Positions 1-8,575 of a DNA stretch of 64,000 nt are shown here, piece after piece. The notes below the pieces were generated by a model. That model was given only the letters and a program-made list of their open reading frames with translations, searched no databases and had not been told where the DNA came from. Positions within the stretch are counted from its first letter, which is position 1; every line of letters starts with the position of its first letter. The position numbers and the translations under genes were made by a program. Source of the DNA: CBDCAS01 sp965214015 (GTDB lineage Bacteria > Pseudomonadota > Gammaproteobacteria > Coxiellales > Coxiellaceae); assembly GCA_965214015.1 (NCBI GenBank), contig CBDCAS010000021.1, forward strand, positions 124,001 through 188,000. Direction: 5' to 3'.

Positions 1-3000
1 ACGCTAAATAGTGAGCTTGAGGTGAGAACAAGGCTCTTACTCTCTGAGATTGACTGACTTGGCGCACTAGAGCATTGCTACCAACGATGGTAACCTGGTT
101 AATTTCTGCTAGTGGAAACCTCGCCTCCTTTTTCAATTGCCAAATCCAATCGTCATTGGTAGCCCAGAGTACAGTCTCACACACTGCTTCAATGGCATCA
201 CGATAATAAATGAGCGTAGGATCATCAAAAACACCCATAAATAGAACACGATGCCCTAGCTTGCGCAAAGTAGGCCCCATTGAAAGCATATAAGCAATCG
301 CGTAAACATTACCAATCACAATCATTGTTTGCGGTTTGCTCTCTTGGCCAATATTACTTTTGGCCCCAGTAGGACCCATAACAGAAATTACTGAACCTGA
401 TTTAAATGTGGAGACTAAACGAGCACTTACTCCATTTTCATAAATCATAAAAGAAAGTTGATCTGGATTATTAGGGTTCGGGATTCCTAAAGCAGCTAAT
501 GCTTCCATTTGCAAGCGAGTATGGTGCACTTGGTTTGCCAATGTTTCATAGTTTTGTAAACGATAAAATTGGCCTGGCTGAAAATTCCGTGCTGACATAG
601 GGGAATGCACAACTAATTCAACGAGCTGATGGCCGTGACGTCTAACTGCAATGACTTTCGAACGAAAATAAGTCTCCATAGTTTTATTAAATTGTTGATA
701 CTCTTTAAAACTACCCTGCTTTTTCTTATCTTTTAAAGAATCCACTATTTTTAAATAACTCTGTTTTGCTGAAGCAATAGCTTTGACCACACTGCCATGA
801 AATACTGGATGGGTATCTCCTAAGAAACTGACACGATGATGGTCACGCTCATAACTGGTAAATATGCCAATTTCTTGTGATTTGATGTGCTGGACTTTAT
901 GCGCTTTTTTTAGTTGATTGTTCTCTAACTGATAACATGCATAACTATTCCCTTCACGATGAAAGGTGCCACGGTGCTCATATTCATAAGCTACATTAGG
1001 CTGTGCACCCGTAGCAACGAAAATGGCCCGTGCCGGCAAACGCTGCTCTTCATCTGAAGGTATCCAGGCGCCTTCCTCATCCATCACCTGTGACTGGCAG
1101 GCTAACATCGACACAGCACCGCTTTCATCCAAAATAACAGCCTGAGGCTCTAATCCCTCTGCATAGTAAATACCTTCTTCTAAAGCTTTTGTTAATTCTT
1201 CATAATTCCGCCGGTAAGCCGGTGATGCTTGCATACTACGGCGATAGACAATCGTAACCCCCCCCCACTGACGAAGTAAATCAATAAAATTAGGGGCACG
1301 ACTTTGCCGATCAGCAGTAGCACGTTCTTGTCGCACTGCATGACCATGGTTCAAAAACTCATCTAGAATGATTAAAGAATGAACATCAAAAACCGATCTC
1401 ACAGATTCTTCACCATACTCTATCACTAAGGTTTCATAACGCCAGAGCATTTTTTCCACTTGGGCAATATAGTAAGCTTGTACTTCAGTGGCTGTATCGA
1501 CCCCTGTTAATCCACCTCCAATCACTACAGCAGGCAATCGCACTTGTAAATTAGCAAAACTAGAACGTTTAGCAGCACCGGTTAACTGTAAGGTCATTAA
1601 AAAATCATTTGCCTGACGCATACCTGGCGCTAAACTATTTTTTATTGACAATTCACGTGGTAAACCAGCTCCTAGTGCTAATGCCAAATGATCAAAGCCA
1701 AGCTGCCACACATGATCAACAGTCAGTGTTCCTCCAAAACGCACACTACCAAAAATCTGAAAATAAGGACGTCGTAACAAGCTTATATAAATGAGTTTAA
1801 GAAAATTTTTATCCCAGCGAACAGTAATACCATATTCTGCCACACCTCCAAAACCTGCCATAATTCGATCATCAAGCGACTCTATTAAATCATTAAAATC
1901 TCGAATGGGTTGTTTAAAAATGCTATTGTCTAATGGTTCGAGTTTCAGACCATCAGCACCTACAACAGCACAACCTTCCATCAATAAATGATGTGCTAGA
2001 GTAAAACCAGCCGGCCCCATACCCATTACCAACACTTTTAAACCGTTATAAGCTTTAGGTCGATATTGCAACTGACGCAATGGATTCCAACGAGTAAGCA
2101 AATCATAAATTTCTACCCCCCATGGCAATTGCAAGACATCAAACAAAATGCGTGTTTCAATCTGTGGAATATTGACAGGTTCTTGCTTCTGATAAATACA
2201 GGCTTTCATGCAATCATTACAAATGCGATGACCGGTGATAGGACACATTGGATTATCTACCATAATCATCGCTAATGCAGCGATAGTAAATCCCTTTTTT
2301 CGTAAAACGTGCATCTCAGAGATTTTCTCTTCCAAAGGACATCCGGTCAGTGTCTCACCCATTGGGTTAATTTTTAATCCCATTTGAGGCTGAGTTTTCT
2401 TAACAGGAAATCCTTTAGAGCAAAAATCTCCTTCTTTATCGTGACAATAGACACAGTAGTGCACTTCATCTTGCACTTGCCGTACACTCATACGGGAGTC
2501 TGTCAATGTAAAACCCTCTCTTTGGCGCAATGCCTGAGGTTTGCTTTGCAAACGTCCATAGGAATCATTGGTATCCTGCTCTACTTCCACTAAGTTGGTA
2601 TAATCTAGTTTCTTTGGCTGATGAAAGCTTACCCAACCGGCTATAGCTTTTTTTCCTTCACTTGTAGTCATCGCTAATACACACCATTGAACTAGTTTGG
2701 TAATGGCAAGCTGATTTTTTTCAGTGTCCTGCAATAACTGTTGGCCATATTGAGCAACTGCCCATTCACGATCAGTATCATTTGATACAATAGAAACTAT
2801 TTGCTTATTAAGCCAGCTGTCTAAATCTAAAAAATTATCACTAATTTCTTTTTTTAAATGACGCCGTGCTTCACGCAATACAAAGTATTTTTTAAAGGCA
2901 AAAATAGGAGCTTCTTCTAAAAGAGAAGTTTGCAATGATGCAGCAGCTTCATTAATGTTAAAGAGATTAACAAGAAAAGCCTCTACAATCGGTGCACATC

Positions 3001-3190
3001 GAATTAATAATTCACTCTCTTCTTTAGCTTCAAAAGGCTCTTTTTGACGATAACGTTCTAGTTGATAATAGCATTGAGCATCTTGATCATAGAGATACTT
3101 TAAAAAAGTGCGATCAAGATCTAGAAGCCCCTCTGAGGTGAATAGGGCTTGAAATGAGAAGCCTTTCAGATTAAGTTGAGTAGTAGTCAT
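1..3190 (-). CDS. Large Fe-S/FAD oxidoreductase (GltD-like) fused to an FNR-like domain, partial at the left edge
   Basis: An uninterrupted minus-strand frame starts with ATG at 3190 and is still open at base 1 (about 1063 codons seen, C-terminus missing). In order it shows a helical N-terminal region; cysteine clusters near residue 243 (CVYCHDKEGDFC) and residues 317-333 (CPITGHRICNDCMKAC), typical of Fe-S ligands; a first dinucleotide-binding motif near 382 (GMGPAGF) and a second near 552 (GGGLTG), as in glutamate-synthase beta-subunit-like FAD/NAD(P)H oxidoreductases; ATGAQP near 723; then a ferredoxin-reductase-like domain from about 843 with an FQPGQFYRL flavin-binding-type motif. The likely role is cytoplasmic NAD(P)H-dependent electron transfer; the substrate is unknown. 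No Shine-Dalgarno sequence is obvious. The fusion of a GltD-like core with an FNR/PyrK-like tail makes it unlikely to be the ordinary small subunit of glutamate synthase. Confidence 0.75.
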   Translation of the reverse strand, partial: MTTTQLNLKGFSFQALFTSEGLLDLDRTFLKYLYDQDAQCYYQLERYRQKEPFEAKEESELLIRCAPIVEAFLVNLFNINEAAASLQTSLLEEAPIFAFKKYFVLREARRHLKKEISDNFLDLDSWLNKQIVSIVSNDTDREWAVAQYGQQLLQDTEKNQLAITKLVQWCVLAMTTSEGKKAIAGWVSFHQPKKLDYTNLVEVEQDTNDSYGRLQSKPQALRQREGFTLTDSRMSVRQVQDEVHYCVYCHDKEGDFCSKGFPVKKTQPQMGLKINPMGETLTGCPLEEKISEMHVLRKKGFTIAALAMIMVDNPMCPITGHRICNDCMKACIYQKQEPVNIPQIETRILFDVLQLPWGVEIYDLLTRWNPLRQLQYRPKAYNGLKVLVMGMGPAGFTLAHHLLMEGCAVVGADGLKLEPLDNSIFKQPIRDFNDLIESLDDRIMAGFGGVAEYGITVRWDKNFLKLIYISLLRRPYFQIFGSVRFGGTLTVDHVWQLGFDHLALALGAGLPRELSIKNSLAPGMRQANDFLMTLQLTGAAKRSSFANLQVRLPAVVIGGGLTGVDTATEVQAYYIAQVEKMLWRYETLVIEYGEESVRSVFDVHSLIILDEFLNHGHAVRQERATADRQSRAPNFIDLLRQWGGVTIVYRRSMQASPAYRRNYEELTKALEEGIYYAEGLEPQAVILDESGAVSMLACQSQVMDEEGAWIPSDEEQRLPARAIFVATGAQPNVAYEYEHRGTFHREGNSYACYQLENNQLKKAHKVQHIKSQEIGIFTSYERDHHRVSFLGDTHPVFHGSVVKAIASAKQSYLKIVDSLKDKKKQGSFKEYQQFNKTMETYFRSKVIAVRRHGHQLVELVVHSPMSARNFQPGQFYRLQNYETLANQVHHTRLQMEALAALGIPNPNNPDQLSFMIYENGVSARLVSTFKSGSVISVMGPTGAKSNIGQESKPQTMIVIGNVYAIAYMLSMGPTLRKLGHRVLFMGVFDDPTLIYYRDAIEAVCETVLWATNDDWIWQLKKEARFPLAEINQVTIVGSNALVRQVSQSQRVRALFSPQAHYLA

Positions 3191-3212
3191 AAGGCAGGCA
3201 TTGTAGCAAACC

Positions 3213-3392
3213 ATGAAGATCAATAAACATTATATCAGTAAAATTGACCAGAAGCTGTCCGAGTTTGATCGAACCCACGCAAAATCAGCGTCTCAGCAGG
3301 CTGAGATCAATAAACACCGGCGGCTTTATCATCTACGCGATCACCCCAACGCATTAAAGAATGACTTAGATAAGCAGACCTTATTTGATTAA
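3213..3392 (+). CDS. Small CBU_0585-family protein
   Basis: This 59-codon ORF begins MKINKHYISKIDQKLSEFD and ends NDLDKQTLFD. The pattern of an invariant-looking IDQKLSEFDRTH stretch followed by SASQQAEI and HRRLYHLRD is what I recall of the small uncharacterised CBU_0585 family of Legionella/Coxiella relatives. It is highly charged, probably helical, and has no signal peptide or membrane segment. It is divergent from the large oxidoreductase with only 22 bp between the two start codons, so its promoter must lie inside or against that gene's 5' end. It converges on the agmatinase gene with a 7-bp gap. Function is unknown. The family assignment is from memory of the motif and was not searched. 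Confidence 0.62.
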   Translation: MKINKHYISKIDQKLSEFDRTHAKSASQQAEINKHRRLYHLRDHPNALKNDLDKQTLFD

Positions 3393-3399
3393 AGTAAAA

Positions 3400-4302
3400 C
3401 TAAGGTTTGTTTATATTAGATGGGTGAAATGCCCAGGATAGTATTTTATAAGCAAGTTTGGCAGCCAGAAAATCACAGCCATGTAAGCCCTGTATAGGCG
3501 CTAACTCATTGATATCAGCTCCCACAATACGGCCTGCTTGACTGGCTGCTTCAATAATTGGCATAACTTCATCCCAAAATAAGCCTCCAGGTTCTGGGGT
3601 GCCAGTGGCTGGCATTATACTCATATCAAAAGCATCAAGATCAAATGTTAAATAAATAGATCTTCCTGCCAAGTGTGATGTAATGTCACGAATATTCCAT
3701 TGCTTTTTATCTTTTGCCCAGTAAATATGAATACGATCTTGATTAGACTCTAAAAATGGGATCTCTTCTGCTGAGATATTGCGAATACCTAACGATACTA
3801 AATTGATTTGCTGATGATCTAAACACCGCCTTAAAGCACAGGCATGAGAATAATGGACTCCTTGATAATGGTCGCGCAAATCCGCATGTGCATCAAAGTG
3901 TAAAATCACTAAATCTGAATACTGATCAATAAATGGTCTAATTGCTCCTGCTGTAATCGTATGTTCACCACCTAGTATTAATGGAAACTTACGGTCATTA
4001 ATAACAGCATCGACTAAAGTAGCTAACTGATCCAGAGCTTGTTCTTGCCCTTTGACTAACTCTGGCTCTATTAAAGTGACCATACCAATATGACGAAATG
4101 GCTCACACCATAGTTGTTCATCAAACAACTCAACTTCATGTGAAGCACGAATGATCGCCTCTGGACCTCTAGCAGTGCCATGGCCATAGCTCACCGAAGC
4201 CTCTAGACCAAAAGGAATGATGACTGCTTGCGCTTGATCATAGGAAACAGCCTTGATCTTTTCCAGACCAAGAAACGCTTTCTCAGGAGGCAAACATTTC
4301 AT
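3400..4302 (-). CDS. speB: Agmatinase / ureohydrolase family protein
   Basis: Arginase-fold ureohydrolase, expected to hydrolyse agmatine to putrescine and urea using a Mn2+ pair. All metal-ligand signatures are present: LGGEH (His near residue 114), FDAHAD (137-141) and FDLDAFD (221-226) followed by GTPEPGG. A longer frame opens at 4380, but that start would overlap the upstream gene by 68 bp. The ATG at 4302 gives a normal 300-residue protein, sits 10 bp after the upstream stop and is preceded by AAGAGAAAG, so I chose it. It is third in a minus-strand polyamine cluster after ornithine decarboxylase and the deoxyhypusine-synthase-like gene. Guanidinobutyrase or another ureohydrolase specificity cannot be excluded. 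Confidence 0.85.
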   Translation of the reverse strand: MKCLPPEKAFLGLEKIKAVSYDQAQAVIIPFGLEASVSYGHGTARGPEAIIRASHEVELFDEQLWCEPFRHIGMVTLIEPELVKGQEQALDQLATLVDAVINDRKFPLILGGEHTITAGAIRPFIDQYSDLVILHFDAHADLRDHYQGVHYSHACALRRCLDHQQINLVSLGIRNISAEEIPFLESNQDRIHIYWAKDKKQWNIRDITSHLAGRSIYLTFDLDAFDMSIMPATGTPEPGGLFWDEVMPIIEAASQAGRIVGADINELAPIQGLHGCDFLAAKLAYKILSWAFHPSNINKP

Positions 4303-4312
4303 GTGCTTTCTC

Positions 4313-5365
4313 TTATTTAAACAATCGAGCATACTGTCTAGGGCAACGCTGTTTCCAATGACCACGATGGAATGCATCACTTGCTAATAAGGGCAGTGCC
4401 ATGGTTGCTTCCGCATAGACCATTTGCTCATACACTGTATCTACCTTACCCCAAGAACAAGCCTCCTTTAAAGTAGAACTGGAACAAGCGCCATCACGCA
4501 TATCAGCAACTGTAATTTGAATGGCATACTGATGCATATCCACTTTTTTCCCTAAAATCTCAGCACATACCACAGTATCTTGCACAAAATTCTTAGGAAC
4601 ACCACCACCTATCATCAAAAGCCCTGTTTTACCTGCCTCTACTTTAATATGGGTGAGTTCACGAAAATCACGAATAGAATCGATGGTCATATGATGATTA
4701 GGATTTTTTTCCTGATGAAGTACTAAGCCAAAGCCTGCAGAGGAGTCAGTAAACGCAGGACAAAAAATAGGGACCTCATTTTCATACGCTAACTGTACTA
4801 AAGAGTCCGTTTTTTTAGCATGACCCTGTGCTAGATAACGCCCCATTTCATAGATAAACTCACGTGAACTATATGGACGTGGTTCTAAAGCATTCGCTAT
4901 ATCAAAGATGGCATGATCGCAATGCTGTAATGATTCTTCGTCGATATAAGTATCATAAATTCGGTCAATATAATGATCACGAAGCTGCTTATCATCAGCA
5001 AATGGACTCCCTTGATAATGTTTAAATCCTAAAGCTTCAAAAAAATCCATATCAACAATGCTGGCACCTGTAGAAACAATGGCATCTACCATATTGTACC
5101 GGATTAAATCAGCATAGAGTTTCATACATCCTGCAGCTGAAGTCGAACCGGCAATACTTAGGATGATAGAACAATGCTCATCTTTTAACATCAAGTTAAA
5201 AATATCGGTGGCTCGTGCTAAATCACGTGAGCTAAATGACATAAGACGCATTGAATCAATAATAGGACGCGTATCAAATGTTGTTATATCAATATGTTCA
5301 ACAGCTTGGCTAAGCCACTGCTCTTTTACTGATGGTCTAACTATTTCTTCTAAAATAGGTTTCAT
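4313..5365 (-). CDS. Deoxyhypusine synthase-like protein (probable homospermidine-forming enzyme)
   Basis: A 350-residue protein matching the deoxyhypusine synthase family end to end: SIAGSTSAAG near residues 70-79, STGASIVDMDFFE near 98-110, GGGVPKNF near 253-260 (NAD-binding region) and EACSWGKVD, in which Lys307 corresponds to the catalytic lysine that forms the imine intermediate. Bacteria lack eIF5A, so the eukaryotic role cannot apply. Bacterial homologues are thought to transfer aminobutyl groups between polyamines (homospermidine synthesis), and I infer that here. It lies 19 bp after the ornithine decarboxylase gene and 10 bp before the agmatinase gene, so putrescine could come from both neighbours. 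The product actually formed cannot be read from sequence. Confidence 0.82.
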   Translation of the reverse strand: MKPILEEIVRPSVKEQWLSQAVEHIDITTFDTRPIIDSMRLMSFSSRDLARATDIFNLMLKDEHCSIILSIAGSTSAAGCMKLYADLIRYNMVDAIVSTGASIVDMDFFEALGFKHYQGSPFADDKQLRDHYIDRIYDTYIDEESLQHCDHAIFDIANALEPRPYSSREFIYEMGRYLAQGHAKKTDSLVQLAYENEVPIFCPAFTDSSAGFGLVLHQEKNPNHHMTIDSIRDFRELTHIKVEAGKTGLLMIGGGVPKNFVQDTVVCAEILGKKVDMHQYAIQITVADMRDGACSSSTLKEACSWGKVDTVYEQMVYAEATMALPLLASDAFHRGHWKQRCPRQYARLFK

Positions 5366-5384
5366 AATTTTCTAATCTCTGCTG

Positions 5385-6545
5385 CTATTTATCATACATA
5401 GTCATTAATGGTTCATCATTGACAATACGCAGCTCTCCTTCAGGAGAGAAACCATTAAATGAGGTTGCCAAAGTTTTGCCGTAGGCACCTATTTGGCCAA
5501 TTTCAATATAATCCCCTTCTTTAACATCTTGAGGCAGATAGAAAGGACCTTTCATATAATCCAAAGTATCGCAGGTAGGACCATAGAAACTGTATGGAAT
5601 TAAGCTGGTGGAATCTGATGGTAAAGAGTTTAAGACCCTTACTGGATAAATAAAGTTTGGAATTCCTGCATCAAACAAACTACCATAAGTGCCATCATTG
5701 ATATAAAGCGCATTATTTTTTCTTAATTCAACTTGAACAATCAATGAAGTAGACTCAGCAACTAAAGATCTGCCTGGTTCTGCAAGCAATTGCATTGCTT
5801 CACTACCTGATACATAACTAAACTCCTGATGAATTACCTCAAAATATTCCATCAGACAAGGCGGAATCATACCAGGATAAATGGACGGAAAACCACCGCC
5901 CACATTGAAAAAATGCACTTTAACTCTAGTTTGTTTTATCAATTTACCAACCATACGAATCGCAATACGATAAGCATTAGGATGCATACATTGGGAACCT
6001 ACATGAAAACAAATACCTATCTGCTTTGCAGCATGACTCACTTTATCTAACAGCGAGGGCGCCTTTTGCAAGTTAACACCAAATTTATCAGAGAGGTTAT
6101 GTTCAGCATAGGTATTTGGTATTGAAAAGCGTAGGTGAAGCGACAAATCATTTGGATAATCTGTTTCTTTAAGAATTTTATCAAGCTCATATTCTGTATC
6201 AAAAGCAAAGTGACGCACCCCATAATCAAAATAAGCTGCTCTAATAGCCGAACGTGATTTTACTGGATGCATAAAATAAAGGCTCGCCTCTGGTATATGC
6301 TGTTTTACTAAGGCAATCTCTTGAAGAGAGGCTACATCAAATGAGCTTACACCACAGGTATACAATGCCTTTAATACATGAACTTCAGGATTAGTCTTTA
6401 CTGCATATAAGATTTGCCCACAAAAATTTTTAAGAAAATATTCTACAGCACGCTGAAAAATAACTGGCCTGAAAGCAAAAAAGGGGGTAATCGGATTATC
6501 TTGCATGCAGTCTTCTATTGAAGGCAGGTTACTATTAAAATCCAT
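5385..6545 (-). CDS. Ornithine decarboxylase, alanine-racemase-fold (eukaryotic-like) type
   Basis: Group IV PLP-dependent decarboxylase of 386 residues, expected to convert ornithine (possibly lysine) to putrescine (cadaverine). Visible motifs: YAVKTNP with the PLP lysine at residue 50, FHVGSQC near 181-187 (PLP-phosphate/imidazole stacking region), a glycine-rich NVGGGFP, LLAEPGRSLVAES, and YGPTCDTLD near the C-terminus, where the cysteine and aspartate contribute to the active site across the dimer. The PTCD motif favours ornithine decarboxylase over diaminopimelate decarboxylase or biosynthetic arginine decarboxylase. First of three closely spaced polyamine genes; the glutaredoxin gene lies 50 bp upstream on the same strand, so a four-gene transcript is possible. 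Confidence 0.88.
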   Translation of the reverse strand: MDFNSNLPSIEDCMQDNPITPFFAFRPVIFQRAVEYFLKNFCGQILYAVKTNPEVHVLKALYTCGVSSFDVASLQEIALVKQHIPEASLYFMHPVKSRSAIRAAYFDYGVRHFAFDTEYELDKILKETDYPNDLSLHLRFSIPNTYAEHNLSDKFGVNLQKAPSLLDKVSHAAKQIGICFHVGSQCMHPNAYRIAIRMVGKLIKQTRVKVHFFNVGGGFPSIYPGMIPPCLMEYFEVIHQEFSYVSGSEAMQLLAEPGRSLVAESTSLIVQVELRKNNALYINDGTYGSLFDAGIPNFIYPVRVLNSLPSDSTSLIPYSFYGPTCDTLDYMKGPFYLPQDVKEGDYIEIGQIGAYGKTLATSFNGFSPEGELRIVNDEPLMTMYDK

Positions 6546-6595
6546 AGCTTTAAAATCTCTTTTAAAAGTAATCTAGGAAGATTGCCTGAGTAGGT

Positions 6596-6919
6596 CTAAG
6601 ACATAAGTTGCTTTTGCAACTCACCACTTTCATAGAGCTCAGTCACAATATCACACCCCCCCACAAACTCACCATTAACATAAAGTTGTGGAATGGTAGG
6701 CCAATGAGAGAAATCTTTTATGCCTTGACGAAGGTCAGGATTATCAAGCACATTGATATCTTTATACTGTACATGACATTGTTGTAGAATATGAGCTACT
6801 TTTCCAGAAAAGCCGCACTGAGGGAAATCAGCAGTACCTTTCATAAATAAAACCACCTGATTATTAGTGATCAAGTGCTCTATGGTCTCTTGAACAGAGG
6901 CTTTTATTTTAATGGCCAT
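6596..6919 (-). CDS. grxD: Monothiol glutaredoxin
   Basis: A 107-residue monothiol glutaredoxin of the Grx4/Grx5 type with KGTADFPQCGFSGK, in which the CGFS active site occupies residues 35-38, followed by WPTIPQLYVNGEFVGGCDI, the glutathione-binding TIPQ and GGCD segments. Such proteins bind and pass on a glutathione-ligated [2Fe-2S] cluster rather than reduce disulfides. Length is normal for the family. It is divergent from ferredoxin fdxA with 82 bp between starts, a sensible pairing for iron-sulfur functions, and lies 50 bp upstream of the ornithine decarboxylase gene. Confidence 0.93.
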   Translation of the reverse strand: MAIKIKASVQETIEHLITNNQVVLFMKGTADFPQCGFSGKVAHILQQCHVQYKDINVLDNPDLRQGIKDFSHWPTIPQLYVNGEFVGGCDIVTELYESGELQKQLMS

Positions 6920-6947
6920 ACCCTAAACTCCTTACCCCAATGTTTCT

Positions 6948-6975
6948 TTTACAACACGCAAGATTACACTATAAT
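6948..6975 (+). promoter_or_regulatory. Sigma70-type promoter for fdxA
   Basis: TTTACA at 6948-6953 and a perfect TATAAT at 6970-6975 are separated by 16 bp. The ferredoxin ATG follows 26 bp downstream with AAGGA in between. Called by eye only. Confidence 0.5.
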
Positions 6976-7001
6976 CTTTGTTTTTAGAACAAGGATTATA
7001 C

Positions 7002-7337
7002 ATGACATTTGTCGTTACTGATAATTGTATCCGTTGCAAGTATACTGACTGCGTTGAAGTGTGCCCTGTTGACTGCTTCCGAGAAGGACCGAACATGCTA
7101 GTTATCGATCCTAATGAATGCATTGATTGCAACCTGTGCGTTCCTGAATGTCCAGTGGATGCCATTTATGCTGAAGAAGAACTACCAGAGAGTAAAAAAG
7201 CATTTATCCAATTAAATGCAGATCTAGCCCGACATTGGCCACTGATCACCACGATGAAACAAGCTCCATTAGATGCTGATCAGTGGAAAGAGGTCGAACA
7301 TAAAAAGCAATATCTCGAACGAGAATGGAAAACATAA
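7002..7337 (+). CDS. fdxA: Seven-iron ferredoxin FdxA
   Basis: A 111-residue ferredoxin carrying one [3Fe-4S] and one [4Fe-4S] cluster. Cysteines at residues 9, 12, 17, 21, 25, 40, 43, 46 and 50 reproduce the Azotobacter ferredoxin I spacing (CxxCxxxxCxxxCPxxC and CxxCxxCxxxCP). An in-frame start exists at 6978, but MTFVVTDNCI at 7002 is the family's usual beginning and is preceded by AAGGA. It carries electrons in the cytoplasm; the partner is unknown. The last 13 bases overlap the cinA start, suggesting translational coupling. Confidence 0.92.
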   Translation: MTFVVTDNCIRCKYTDCVEVCPVDCFREGPNMLVIDPNECIDCNLCVPECPVDAIYAEEELPESKKAFIQLNADLARHWPLITTMKQAPLDADQWKEVEHKKQYLEREWKT

Positions 7338-8446
7338 AGAAACAAGTCGCTTTTCTTTGTACCGGCGATGAAATTATCAACGGTGATGTTCTCGATACTA
7401 ACGCTCCTTATTTTGCACAAAAATTAATTGATCATAATTTTGTACCTGGTATAAGATTGGCCGTTTCTGATGATCAAAAAGCCATAGAAAGTGCCATTCA
7501 TTACTTGTTAAAAGATCATGCTGTACTCATTACGCTAGGAGGTTTGGGGCCTACTTCAGATGATAGAACTCGTTTTGCAGTAGCGGCTGCTTTGAATCAA
7601 ACTTTAAAATTTGACACGGCAAGTTGGGAGTGCATCATTGACCATTTTAAGCAATTCAATAGGGAAGTGACCGAAAACAATCGAAAACAATGCTTATTTC
7701 CTGATAAAGCAGATATTTATCCAAATACTCGAGGTACCGCTTCAGCCTGCTGCATTACACAAGGCGAACAATTAATTTTTATGCTACCAGGCCCTCCTAA
7801 TGAATGCTGCCCTATTTTTAACTATGAAGTACTCCCACGCCTTTTAAAAACAGATTTTCAGCAAACTACCTTTCGCCGTTCCTGGATGTTATTAGGCACC
7901 TGTGAAAGTAAAATAGCTAAAAGTCTCGATAACTTATTGAAAAATAGAAAATGTAATATTAGCTATCGTTGTAGTGCCCCTTATTTAGAGGTTAAATTAC
8001 ACTCTATTGATAAAAATGCACTCGAAAATCTAGCTCCTCAAATAGAAACACAAATTCAAGACACACTGATCAGCTGTAATGGAAAGACTGCTTCAGACAT
8101 ATTATTCGAATATTTGCAAAGAATTAGATGTGTTATTTCAATTGATGATAGAGCTACTCAAGGTCGGTTAGCGACTAGATTAATGCAGCCTAAGCTATAT
8201 AATCAGTTGTTTTTTAATGACAAAGAAACAGATATTAAAGTAATACTTTATGGTTTAGAAGACTATTGGCAAGGCCATACTGTTGAAAGCACATCACTTT
8301 CTATAGTAATCCAAAAATCAGGGAAAATTATTTCAAATCAAATGATTAAAATCCCTGTACGTGGAGATAAAACTCTAGCCTACGCAGTTGAATATGCCTG
8401 CCAAGTACTCTTTAAGAAGCTTACAATCATACTAAACCCTAACTAA
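7325..8446 (+). CDS. cinA: CinA-family protein with intact N-terminal domain and divergent C-terminal domain
   Basis: The N-terminal half (about residues 8-170) is a MoCF_biosynth/COG1058 domain: FLCTGDEIINGDVLDTN, LGGLGPTSDDRTRFAVA and MLPGPPNECCPIF are characteristic. This domain acts as an ADP-ribose pyrophosphatase in studied CinA proteins. The C-terminal third, normally the PncC nicotinamide-mononucleotide amidohydrolase domain, is recognisable only by position; the expected serine-rich SCTGG-type motif is replaced near residue 275 by DDRATQGRL. NMN deamidation may therefore be lost. Total length, 373 residues, is slightly short for full-length CinA (about 400-425). It overlaps fdxA by 13 bp. 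Confidence 0.78.
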   Translation: MENIKKQVAFLCTGDEIINGDVLDTNAPYFAQKLIDHNFVPGIRLAVSDDQKAIESAIHYLLKDHAVLITLGGLGPTSDDRTRFAVAAALNQTLKFDTASWECIIDHFKQFNREVTENNRKQCLFPDKADIYPNTRGTASACCITQGEQLIFMLPGPPNECCPIFNYEVLPRLLKTDFQQTTFRRSWMLLGTCESKIAKSLDNLLKNRKCNISYRCSAPYLEVKLHSIDKNALENLAPQIETQIQDTLISCNGKTASDILFEYLQRIRCVISIDDRATQGRLATRLMQPKLYNQLFFNDKETDIKVILYGLEDYWQGHTVESTSLSIVIQKSGKIISNQMIKIPVRGDKTLAYAVEYACQVLFKKLTIILNPN

Positions 8447-8479
8447 TTGATATAACAACTTAATATTTATGATTTTTCC

Positions 8480-8508
8480 TTGAAAAGTATCTTCAAATCG
8501 TGTATATT
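8480..8508 (+). promoter_or_regulatory. Sigma70-type promoter for the Phd/YefM antitoxin gene
   Basis: TTGAAA at 8480-8485 and TATATT at 8503-8508 are 17 bp apart; the antitoxin ATG is 67 bp further on with a GAGGAGA ribosome-binding site. Antitoxins of this family usually autorepress, but no clear palindrome was found here. Confidence 0.55.
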
Positions 8509-8575
8509 TATCTTTTTATAAAAGTACATTTAGTTCAAAATGTTTTAATTTATATTTAGCTACGAGGAGAACCCT

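Noticed and set aside
1609..2593. Several plus-strand frames of 61-69 codons
   Set aside because: All lie opposite the large minus-strand oxidoreductase frame and show no family features or ribosome-binding sites.
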